The position numbers and the translations under genes were made by a program. A stretch of 64,000 bases of DNA, taken from Arthrobacter sp. 135MFCol5.1 (GTDB taxonomy: Bacteria; Actinomycetota; Actinomycetes; Actinomycetales; Micrococcaceae). Location: NCBI RefSeq assembly GCF_000374865.1, contig NZ_KB895452.1, forward strand, positions 711,830 through 775,829, in the 5' to 3' direction. The notes below the pieces were generated by a model. It did not search any database, had not been told where the DNA came from, and saw only the letters and a program-made list of their open reading frames with translations. This document shows positions 24,830 through 31,941 of the stretch, piece after piece. Positions within the stretch are counted from its first letter, which is position 1, and each line of letters begins with the position of its first letter.

Positions 24830-25516
24830 TTACTGCTGCAGGTTGGACGTCTGGCCGGCTGTGGCGTTGGCCTCGCCGTCGATGTGCTGCGAAATGGTGG
24901 CGCTCTGGTCCGAGATGGCGTACGCCTGGCTGTCGATGGAACCGATGTTCGCGGCAACGGCCGCATCGATGGGGGCGGCGACGTTGGCGTTCGCGGCCAC
25001 GGCACCGTTGATGGGGGCGGCGATGGCGGCGTCGGCGTCCAGGTTCACGTCCACGTTCAGCAGGTTGCCGTTCAGCGCGCCCGCTGCGTCGGTGACGCCA
25101 CCGGTGCTTGTGGGGGCAGGTGCTGTTCCGGTGGTCCCATCCGTGGTTCCGGTGGTGCCAGCATCGGTGGTGCCTGTGCCCGTCTCGGTGGTGCCGTCGC
25201 CCTGGCCGATCACGCTGTCCTGGGCGGAGTCGGCATTGGCGTCGGCCACGATGCCCTGGTCAATCGCGGCGTCCTGGTTCGAGAGCGCCTGCGCGTCAGA
25301 GCCGAAGGAGAGAATGTTGGCCGAGGCTGCCGCGTCGATGGGGGCCGCCACGTTCGCGTTGGCGGCTACGGCCAGGTCGATGGGAGCCGCAGCGTTAATG
25401 CCCAGGTCCAGGTCCGCGTTCAGGTCCAGGACGGACGCCACTTCCTTGTCCGGCAGGGCGGTGGCCTGCTCAGACATCAGTTCATCATCGGTGAGGGGAC
25501 GCAGTTCGTTGTCCAT
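24830..25516 (-). CDS. Repeat-rich protein without signal peptide, candidate substrate of the adjacent M50 protease
   Basis: 228 residues from ATG 25516 (GGAGG upstream). The first 30 residues are acidic and leader-like (LTDDELMSEQATALPDKEV), with no hydrophobic signal. The rest is two homologous modules: N-terminal (about 38-105) with AAPIDLAVAANANVAAPIDA and C-terminal (about 150-228) with AAPINGAVAANANVAAPIDA, each followed by a similar Ala/Asp/Gln stretch. A Thr/Gly linker separates them. Composition is strongly biased to A, N, D, I and V. I do not recognise the family. The tight spacing with the M50/PqqD-like protease suggests recognition through the leader and processing or membrane delivery. 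Confidence 0.78.
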   Translation of the reverse strand: MDNELRPLTDDELMSEQATALPDKEVASVLDLNADLDLGINAAAPIDLAVAANANVAAPIDAAASANILSFGSDAQALSNQDAAIDQGIVADANADSAQDSVIGQGDGTTETGTGTTDAGTTGTTDGTTGTAPAPTSTGGVTDAAGALNGNLLNVDVNLDADAAIAAPINGAVAANANVAAPIDAAVAANIGSIDSQAYAISDQSATISQHIDGEANATAGQTSNLQQ

Positions 25517-25656
25517 GCTTGAGAGACCTCCGGTGCGGCGCGGGTGCTCTGCCCCCAGCGGGCAGCCCGCGCCCCACAATAGTAAGCATGATTAGCAGTT
25601 TTGCGAAGCACTGACAGGGTCCCGGCGGCGGAGGCCGGCCTCAGCGGCTTCGTGGC

Positions 25657-25869
25657 CTACTTCTGCTCGGGGATCCAGGCAGGTGCTTCCGCTCCAGTGC
25701 CTGTGAGATTGTCGCAACGCACGAGCTGGGACCCGATCCTTTCCAGCGGGCAGTCCACGTATGTAGTCAGTGGATTGTCCCCGGAGTCGGATGAATTGGC
25801 AGTTCCTCCTCCGGTGAGGAAGAGCGCAGGGAAAAGGGCGGCAATGACTAAGTTGTGTTGTGCGATCAT
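25657..25869 (-). CDS. Small secreted protein with two cysteines
   Basis: 70 residues from ATG 25869, with GGAG six bases upstream. A signal peptide (HNLVIAALFPALFLTGGGTA) is followed by a short mature part containing VDCPLERIGSQLVRCDNLTG and ending in APAWIPEQK. The two cysteines, 13 residues apart, could form a disulfide. A second ATG at 25881 would overlap the ribosome binding site. Function unknown. Confidence 0.6.
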   Translation of the reverse strand: MIAQHNLVIAALFPALFLTGGGTANSSDSGDNPLTTYVDCPLERIGSQLVRCDNLTGTGAEAPAWIPEQK

Positions 25870-26006
25870 GGCTGTCTCCAAGTACGGCGTGAACTGTAAT
25901 GGGTGGCCAGCCCAAGAGAGTGGCGGGAAATGCCGGCTATTGAAGCACTTCGCCGCGACCTTGTTGCGCTGGCCCGGTGACTGCCGTGTGGCGTCCTGTG
26001 GCCTTG

Positions 26007-26504
26007 CTAGCCCAGCACAGCGCAGACGTCCACGGCTTGCCCTGAGGTGCTGGTCAACGTGAACACGCCAGTGGCGGGATCGACCGTGTAAACGATGGTC
26101 CCGATGTATTGGGTGGTGGTTGGGCCAGCCGGAACGTCGGTGGGGAAGAGAATCAATCCGTTATGGCCACTTGCGCTGACGGTAAAGGAACCGTCAGCGT
26201 TGTACGTGGTCTTCGATACCGAGCCGCTCGTGTTGAAAGAAATGGACCGCCGGTTTGCCAGGTTTGTATAGGTAAGCAGGACGCCCTTTCCCGCCGTAAT
26301 GGTACGGACCTTGCTTCCGTCCCTGTCGTAGAAGTCTTTTGTCTGCAAATTACCTCCGGAGCTCTGGAGTTGCAGGTCAAAGTTTGCACAGCCCAAACCT
26401 GCAGGCAGGATGAGGGAATCGTCCGCGCGGGCTGGTTGGGCCGTGGCAACCGCGGTGGCCGTCAGCAGCGCAACGAGCGCAAAGGGCTTGGCTCTATTTT
26501 TCAT
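26007..26504 (-). CDS. Small secreted protein, paralogue of the gene at 8284-8778
   Basis: 165 residues with a signal peptide (FALVALLTATAVATAQPARA). The mature part matches the 8284 protein along its length: CANFDLQL, TAGKGVLLTYTN, SGSVSKT, LILF, DVPAGPTTTQYIGTIVYTVD and a CAVLG ending. Only the terminal two cysteines are conserved. The two genes lie 17 kb apart in opposite orientation. No known domain is recognised. Confidence 0.8.
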   Translation of the reverse strand: MKNRAKPFALVALLTATAVATAQPARADDSLILPAGLGCANFDLQLQSSGGNLQTKDFYDRDGSKVRTITAGKGVLLTYTNLANRRSISFNTSGSVSKTTYNADGSFTVSASGHNGLILFPTDVPAGPTTTQYIGTIVYTVDPATGVFTLTSTSGQAVDVCAVLG

Positions 26505-26808
26505 GATTCTTCTCTATTCAAAATTGGGTGCTGGTGCGATGTCTCTTTCCGGAAATGGAGTGTGCCTGCACGCTTCCGGGCAAGCCGTGCGACCGGCCCT
26601 GGATCGCCGCCTCCCTGGGATGCAGGCGGCTCCAGTTCAATAGATGCAGGACAGCGAGGTAAGTTTCTGTGCCCGCTATGTCCAGCTTAGAAAAGTTTGC
26701 GGGCTGTTTCCCTAAGCAGTTCTACGTACTGGAAGGAACACTAAACAGGGGCTTAAATGGGTAGCATCGCGGCTGTTGTTGGGCGCCGCCTGGATCTAAG
26801 ATTCTCGC
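26505..26808. promoter_or_regulatory. Divergent intergenic region upstream of the LuxR gene
   Basis: No gene is seen. TGTTGT (26774-26779) and TAAGAT (26797-26802) are 17 bp apart, six bases before GTG 26809, which lacks a ribosome binding site; this fits a leaderless promoter. The promoter of the secreted-protein gene must lie near 26510-26560 on the other strand. Confidence 0.4.
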
Positions 26809-27612
26809 GTGGTTCGCAATGACGCGCTTTACAAATTGTGGCTGGAGTTCTTGGGGGACGTCCTTCAGGGGCCGCCGGCCGCGTCCACGCACTACGAGGC
26901 ACAGCTTCTTAAGCTCATGGCCGAGTCGTTCAACGGTTCGTTTGCATCGCGGAACCACGTGAGCCCGGAGTGGGAGAACCATATCCTTTCCTGTTGGCCG
27001 CTCGACTACATTCCGAACGACCCTCCGGGCGGGTACGACTTCAGGCAACAACCGCTGCTTCGCTGGTTTGTGTTCACCGGGCAGACCGCGCCGCAGTCCT
27101 ACGGCCGGGTCCCCGCCGCGTTGGCCAGCGACCACCAGAAAGGGGTTTGGGAAGACTTGTCCCGCCCCTGGGGCGTTAACCATCAGCTCTCCATACCGCT
27201 GCGACTCGGTGGCCCCGACCATAACGCCTACCTTGTCTCCCGGCCTGACAGTGACTTCACTGAACAGGAGATGGCGCTGGCCGGACTGCTGCAACCCGTG
27301 CTCACCGGGCTGTCCCTCCAACTGAGTGTTGCCGCGGCTCAGGCCAACCTGGTCCCGAAGAGCTCAGCACATGATTTGACGGGTCGTGAGCTGACAATCC
27401 TCACGCTCCTGAGTGAGGGTCTAACGGCAGAAGCACTCGCCAGGCGGCTCACCATATCGCCACGCACTGCCACCAAACACCTTGAGCATATTTACCGCAA
27501 ACTGGACGTGCGTGACCGGCTCATGGCAGTCCAAAAAGCACGCCTGTTGGGCATCCTGGCACCAACACCTGAGATCCCGGCCGGAGCGCCGTCGAAGCGC
27601 AGCTGCACGTAG
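26809..27612 (+). CDS. LuxR family transcriptional regulator
   Basis: 267 residues. The N-terminal 170 residues have no domain I can name, though the layout (FTEQEMALAGLLQPVL before the HTH) resembles a GAF-type sensor. The C-terminal LuxR HTH is clear: LTGRELTILTLLSEGLTAEA, LARRLTISPRTATKHLEHIY, RKLDVRDR. The natural end would be near residue 250; the last ~17 residues (after LLGIL) are antisense to the remnant of another gene and probably acquired by a junction. Divergent from the small secreted-protein gene at 26504. Confidence 0.87.
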   Translation: MVRNDALYKLWLEFLGDVLQGPPAASTHYEAQLLKLMAESFNGSFASRNHVSPEWENHILSCWPLDYIPNDPPGGYDFRQQPLLRWFVFTGQTAPQSYGRVPAALASDHQKGVWEDLSRPWGVNHQLSIPLRLGGPDHNAYLVSRPDSDFTEQEMALAGLLQPVLTGLSLQLSVAAAQANLVPKSSAHDLTGRELTILTLLSEGLTAEALARRLTISPRTATKHLEHIYRKLDVRDRLMAVQKARLLGILAPTPEIPAGAPSKRSCT

Positions 27613-27698
27613 TCGTTGAGGACGAACTCCACCGAGTACAGCCGGTCCCCCACCAGCCATGACAGCAATTCATTCGGCACGTAAGGCTTCCCCTCCAT
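27556..27698 (-). pseudogene. Remnant of a small hypothetical gene, truncated at the LuxR gene
   Basis: Minus-strand ATG 27698 opens a frame reading MEGKPYVPNELLSWLVGD then VEFVLNDYVQLRFDG, which has the look of a true protein N-terminus. After about 45 residues the frame runs antisense into the LuxR HTH-coding region and loses protein character. I infer that a deletion or insertion joined the 3-prime end of the LuxR gene to the middle of this gene. Confidence 0.5.
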
Positions 27699-27865
27699 GG
27701 CCTCATACCCCTTTCACAGTGCCCGAAAGACGACTCTAACCAAGGGAGCGTCAATGTGGGTTTGAGCAGCGTGAAGATGGGTGACCAGCACAAATGTGGG
27801 TACGGCCCAGCCATGGGGGGAATACGTCACGCGGTTTAGCGACCCCACCAGGAAGGGACCCCGGA

Positions 27866-28927
27866 TTGGAATCACTGCCCCTTGCAGTCCTCCTGCTCAT
27901 CTTTGCCGCCGCTGCGGCCGTGATCTGGGTGGCCGGGATCCAGCTGTCCAAACAGACGGACATCCTCGATGACCGCCTGCACCTGGGCTCCGCGCTGGGC
28001 GGCCTCATCCTGCTGGCCATCGCCACCAACCTGCCCGAAATCGCCATCACCGTCTCCGCAGCCCTGGCCAACAACATTGGCGTGGCCGTGGGCAACATCC
28101 TGGGCGGCATTGCCATCCAGACGGTGGTGCTGGTGGTCCTGGATGCCCTGGGCACCAAAGGCGGCCACCCGCTGAGCTACCGCGCGGCATCCCTGACGCT
28201 GGTGATCGAGGCGGTCACCGTCGTCGCCGTCCTGGGTGTGGTGATCGCCGGCAGCCAGATGCCCGGCAACCTGGTGGCGTTCCGGCTCACGCCCGCCGCG
28301 GTCCTCATTGCTGTGTTCTGGATTGTTGGCCTGATCCTGGTGCAGCGCTCCCAGAAGGACCTGCCCTGGCACCAGCAAGGGGACGCCCCCGGGGCGCAGG
28401 ACAAACCACGGGGCCACTCCAAGAAGCAGAACAGCGAGAAGAACAAGCACCTGCGCACCGGCACCTCGGTGCTGATCTTCAGCGCCGCCGCGCTTGCCAC
28501 CCTGGGCGCCGGCGTGGTGCTGGAACGCAGCGGTGATGCGATCGCCGGAAACATCGGACTCTCCGGGGTGCTGTTCGGTGCCACGTTCCTGGCGCTGGCA
28601 ACCTCACTGCCGGAGATCTCCACCGGGCTCACGTCCGTGAAGCAGGGGGACTACAAACTCGCGTTCAGCGACATCTTCGGCGGCAACGCCTTCCTTCCGG
28701 TGCTGTTCCTGGTGGCGGTGCTGATCACGGGCAAGCCGGTACTCCCCCAAGCCCAGTCAACGGACATCTACCTCACCGCATTGGCCATCCTCCTCACCCT
28801 CGTCTACCTGCTGGGGATCCTCTTCCGGCCGCAAAAGAAGCTGCTGGGCATGGGCGTGGACTCCCTGCTGGTCCTGGTGTTGTACCTGATCGGCGTTGCC
28901 GGGCTGTTCGCCGTCGCGGCTTCCTAG
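27866..28927 (+). CDS. CaCA family sodium/calcium-type cation antiporter
   Basis: About 353 residues with some ten membrane segments. The two alpha-repeats are clear: LLAIATNLPEIAITVSAA with GNILGG in the first half, and FLALATSLPEISTGLTSV with DIFGGNAF in the second. A charged cytoplasmic loop near residues 165-200 (rich in Lys, Gln and His) separates them. Members exchange calcium for Na+ or H+. TTG 27866 is chosen because GGAAGGG lies eight bases upstream and the first membrane helix begins right after it. Confidence 0.9.
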   Translation: MESLPLAVLLLIFAAAAAVIWVAGIQLSKQTDILDDRLHLGSALGGLILLAIATNLPEIAITVSAALANNIGVAVGNILGGIAIQTVVLVVLDALGTKGGHPLSYRAASLTLVIEAVTVVAVLGVVIAGSQMPGNLVAFRLTPAAVLIAVFWIVGLILVQRSQKDLPWHQQGDAPGAQDKPRGHSKKQNSEKNKHLRTGTSVLIFSAAALATLGAGVVLERSGDAIAGNIGLSGVLFGATFLALATSLPEISTGLTSVKQGDYKLAFSDIFGGNAFLPVLFLVAVLITGKPVLPQAQSTDIYLTALAILLTLVYLLGILFRPQKKLLGMGVDSLLVLVLYLIGVAGLFAVAAS

Positions 28928-28969
28928 AGCCGGCCGCTGTTCGTTGTCCCGGATGTCGTCTCGTGATGG

Positions 28970-29485
28970 TCATTGCTTGGCCGGCGCCTGGTTGACCTTG
29001 TCCTGGATGGCCTTGGCTTCCTTCTGGATCTTGTCCCCGTAGCCGCCGTTGAGGGCGGTGTCCTTGATCTTGGCGGCTGCGGCATCACGGTCTGAGGCTG
29101 CGGCCGCTTCCAGGGTCTTCAGGTCCGCCTGCAGGTTGGCCGGCAGCTTGCCGAAGGCCTGGGCGCGGTGGATCAGGGCGTACGCGATCACGTGGGCCTT
29201 GTCCCCAAAGCCGTCGCCGCCCTTGATGTCCACACGGAGTTCGTTGCGGAGCGAACGGACGAACGGGTGGGCGGCGTGCTTGGCGTTGCCGGAACCGGAC
29301 CCGGAGCCTGCTGACGGCGAGGCGGACGGGGAGGCCGACGGCGCCGGGCTCTGGCCGTCCGCGAATGCGGCCGTGGCCCCAAAGACGGCCCCGCCCACCA
29401 GGACAACGCCGGCCGCGACGGCGCCTCCGCGGACCGCCCAAAAGCGTGCGGTGCGGTTGCGGGACGTGCTGGGTGTGGTGTTCAT
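28970..29485 (-). CDS. Exported or membrane-anchored hypothetical protein
   Basis: 171 residues. A signal anchor near residues 20-42 (GGAVAAGVVLVGGAVFGATA) precedes a Ser/Pro/Gly-rich spacer and a helical domain (VRSLRNELRVDIKGGDGFGD, YALIHRAQAFGKLP, LKTLEAAAASDRDAAAAKIK). GAGGAG precedes the ATG. It is divergent from a two-component system, and the shared intergenic region has tandem response-regulator-like repeats, so it is a candidate target. No known family recognised. Confidence 0.77.
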   Translation of the reverse strand: MNTTPSTSRNRTARFWAVRGGAVAAGVVLVGGAVFGATAAFADGQSPAPSASPSASPSAGSGSGSGNAKHAAHPFVRSLRNELRVDIKGGDGFGDKAHVIAYALIHRAQAFGKLPANLQADLKTLEAAAASDRDAAAAKIKDTALNGGYGDKIQKEAKAIQDKVNQAPAKQ

Positions 29486-29576
29486 GGTGTACTCCTCGGC
29501 GTTTCATGCCCGGACGTTCCGGGCGCTGCAGGTTGTGCGTCTCCTACTCTGGCGCTCCCACATCCGGCGGGTGTTC

Positions 29577-29598
29577 GGGGAATGTAAGGGGAACGTAA
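29577..29598 (+). promoter_or_regulatory. Tandem 11-bp direct repeat, candidate OmpR-type regulator site
   Basis: GGGGAATGTAA (29577-29587) is followed immediately by GGGGAACGTAA (29588-29598), ten of eleven positions identical and in phase at one helical turn. OmpR/PhoB regulators bind such head-to-tail repeats. It sits between the exported-protein gene and the response-regulator gene. Confidence 0.55.
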
Positions 29599-29650
29599 AG
29601 TCGCGCGTCCGTGGCCGCTGGCCGGAGCTGCCGCAGCGTTCAATAGATAC

Positions 29651-30361
29651 ATGGAACAACCAACAGCGGCCAGCGCCCCGCCGTCCCGCGGCCTGGTGCT
29701 GATCGTTGAGGACGAGCGCGCCATCGCCGATGTGCAGCGGATCTACCTGAGCCGGGCAGGTTTCGGCGTGCACGTGGAAACTACCGGCCAAGGGGGCCTG
29801 GACCGGATCCGGGGCCTGCGGCCGGTGGCGGTGGTGCTGGACGTTGGCCTGCCGGACATCGACGGGATCGAGGTGTGCCGGCGTCTGCGTGCGCGGAACG
29901 ACTGGACGCCCATCATCTTCGTCACCGCCCGCGACGACGAAGTGGACATGCTGCTGGGGCTGGAGCTGGGCGCGGACGACTACATGACTAAACCGTTTTC
30001 TCCCCGTGAGCTGGTGACCCGGCTCAAGACGGTCCTGCGGCGAAGCGACGGGATTCCGCGCCGGGGCGTCCTCCGCGCAGGGCCGGTAACCCTGGACCCG
30101 GAAGCCCGCACCGCGGCAGTGGACGGCTCGCCGGTGGAGCTGACCGCGCGGGAATTCGATGTGCTTGCCTACCTGATGGCCAGCCCGGGCCGGGTGTTCA
30201 GCCGGGAGCAGCTGCTCTCCGCGGTGTGGGGGCAGGCGGACTATTCGGCGGGACGAACTGTGGACGTCCACATCGCCCAGCTGCGTTCAAAGCTGGGTCC
30301 CGGGAACCCGCTGCGCACCCGGCGGGGCGTGGGCTACTCCGCGGACGCGGAGGGATCGTGA
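29651..30361 (+). CDS. OmpR/PhoB family response regulator
   Basis: 236 residues. The receiver domain holds the acidic pair VEDE, the phosphorylated aspartate in VLDVGLPD (D64) and the lysine in YMTKPF (K114). The C-terminal winged-helix domain has ELTAREFDVLAYLMASPGRV and RTVDVHIAQLRSKLG. No ribosome binding site is obvious before the ATG. The TGA overlaps the GTG of the kinase gene as GTGA, so the pair is translated together. Confidence 0.94.
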   Translation: MEQPTAASAPPSRGLVLIVEDERAIADVQRIYLSRAGFGVHVETTGQGGLDRIRGLRPVAVVLDVGLPDIDGIEVCRRLRARNDWTPIIFVTARDDEVDMLLGLELGADDYMTKPFSPRELVTRLKTVLRRSDGIPRRGVLRAGPVTLDPEARTAAVDGSPVELTAREFDVLAYLMASPGRVFSREQLLSAVWGQADYSAGRTVDVHIAQLRSKLGPGNPLRTRRGVGYSADAEGS

Positions 30362-31845
30362 GCGCCCATACAAGTACGACGGCGGCGCCGGAGCAGCAGT
30401 CACGCCGCGCGCGGGCTCCCTGGCTGCGTTCCCTCGCGGGCCGCACCACCCTGGTGACCGCCGTCGTCGCGGTTTTGGCGGCCCTGGTCACCGGCAGCGT
30501 GGCCTTCCCGCTGATCCGTTCCGCCGCCGTGGCACAGGCCCGGGAACAACTGTCCCGGCAGGCCGATGCGTTCAGCGCGGCACCGGTGGCGTCCCAGGCG
30601 CTGGACCTGCGGGAACGCCATTTGCTGGGCCCGGACAATTACGACCTCGCCAGCATCACCCCGTCCGGCACGGTCACCGGCGTGGCCGGCCGGATCCTGG
30701 GTATGGACGAGGTGCAACCGGTCCTCTCGGGGCAGAAAGTCTCCCGCACCCTTACCCGCGGCGGCGTCCAGTACCTGGTGGAGGCCAGGCCGCTGGCCAA
30801 GGGCGGCGGCATCGCCTTGATCCGGCCCCTGGCGGACGTCAACGCAACCTCCGCCCGGCTCCTCCAGCCCATGCTGCTGGCTTTGGCCGCGGGGCTGCTC
30901 ATCGCGGTGCTGGCGGGAACGCTGCTGGCGCGGTGGCTCTCCGGCCCGCTGGTCCGGACCGCGGCGGCGGCGCGGCGGATGGCCCGGGGCGAGCGGACCG
31001 TGCAGCTCAGCCCGGCAGGGGTTACCGAGGTCCGGGCCGTGGGCGAGGCCATCAACACGCTGGACCACGCGCTGCTGGCCAGTGAAAGCAGGCAACGGGA
31101 GTTCCTGCTGTCCATTTCGCATGAGATCCGCACCCCGCTGACGGCCCTGCGCGGCTACGCCGAAGCCCTCCAGGACGGCCTGATCCCGCCCGAGGACACG
31201 GTGCGCGTTGGGCAGACCCTCGCCGCCGAAACCGACCGGCTGGACGGCTTCGTCCGCGACCTGCTGGCCCTGGCCCGGCTGGAGGCGGACGACTTCTCCC
31301 TGGACATCCAGCCCGTCGACGTTCCCGCCGTTCTTGAACAAGCCCAACGTGCCTGGCACCCGGCCGCAGCGCAGGCGGGCGTGGACCTGGTGCTGGACGT
31401 GCCCGCCGCGGACCCCGCCGGACCGTTGCTGGCCAGCACGGATGCGCAGCGGCTCCGCCAGCTCATTGATGGGCTGATCGGCAACGCCCTGCGCGTCACC
31501 CCGGCGGGGAAACCGCTGGTCCTGCAGGTCCGGACAGAGGGCGTGGCTTCTTCCCCCGGCCCGGCACCCGGGAACGGCCAGCTGGCAGGCCCGCCGGGCG
31601 TCGTCGCCATCCTGGTCCGTGACAGCGGCCCGGGCCTGACTCCGGAGGATGCCGCCGTCGCCTTTGACCGCGGTGTCTTAGCGCGCCGGTACGACGGACA
31701 GCGCCCCACCGGCACCGGCCTGGGCCTGTCCATCGCCTCCCGGCTGGCGCAGCGCATGAACCTCCGGCTGACTGTGGAACCAGCCACCCCGGAGCACCCG
31801 GGGGCCTGCTTCTGCATCCGGCTGCCCCGCGCAACCGCCGCGTAG
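30358..31845 (+). CDS. Sensor histidine kinase
   Basis: 495 residues from GTG 30358. Two membrane helices (about 30-54 and 171-191) enclose an extracellular sensor domain of about 110 residues; HAMP follows at 192-245. The H-box is LLSISHEIRTPLTALRGY (H255), the N-box is near LIDGLIGNALRVTP, and the G-boxes are VRDSGPGL and GTGLGLSIASRLA. The ligand is unknown. It should phosphorylate the upstream regulator. Confidence 0.94.
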   Translation: MSAHTSTTAAPEQQSRRARAPWLRSLAGRTTLVTAVVAVLAALVTGSVAFPLIRSAAVAQAREQLSRQADAFSAAPVASQALDLRERHLLGPDNYDLASITPSGTVTGVAGRILGMDEVQPVLSGQKVSRTLTRGGVQYLVEARPLAKGGGIALIRPLADVNATSARLLQPMLLALAAGLLIAVLAGTLLARWLSGPLVRTAAAARRMARGERTVQLSPAGVTEVRAVGEAINTLDHALLASESRQREFLLSISHEIRTPLTALRGYAEALQDGLIPPEDTVRVGQTLAAETDRLDGFVRDLLALARLEADDFSLDIQPVDVPAVLEQAQRAWHPAAAQAGVDLVLDVPAADPAGPLLASTDAQRLRQLIDGLIGNALRVTPAGKPLVLQVRTEGVASSPGPAPGNGQLAGPPGVVAILVRDSGPGLTPEDAAVAFDRGVLARRYDGQRPTGTGLGLSIASRLAQRMNLRLTVEPATPEHPGACFCIRLPRATAA

Positions 31846-31941
31846 GCCCGTGCAGGCCCGGCGGCAGGGCAGGGAGGTACGACGGCGGCGCGCACCACGG
31901 TGCATGCGGGAACCTTCAGCACCCGGCGGAAGGGGCCGCCG

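Noticed and set aside
27421..27660. 79-codon minus-strand frame overlapping the LuxR HTH
   Set aside because: Antisense shadow of the HTH region; only the separate frame starting at 27698 has a protein-like N-terminus.
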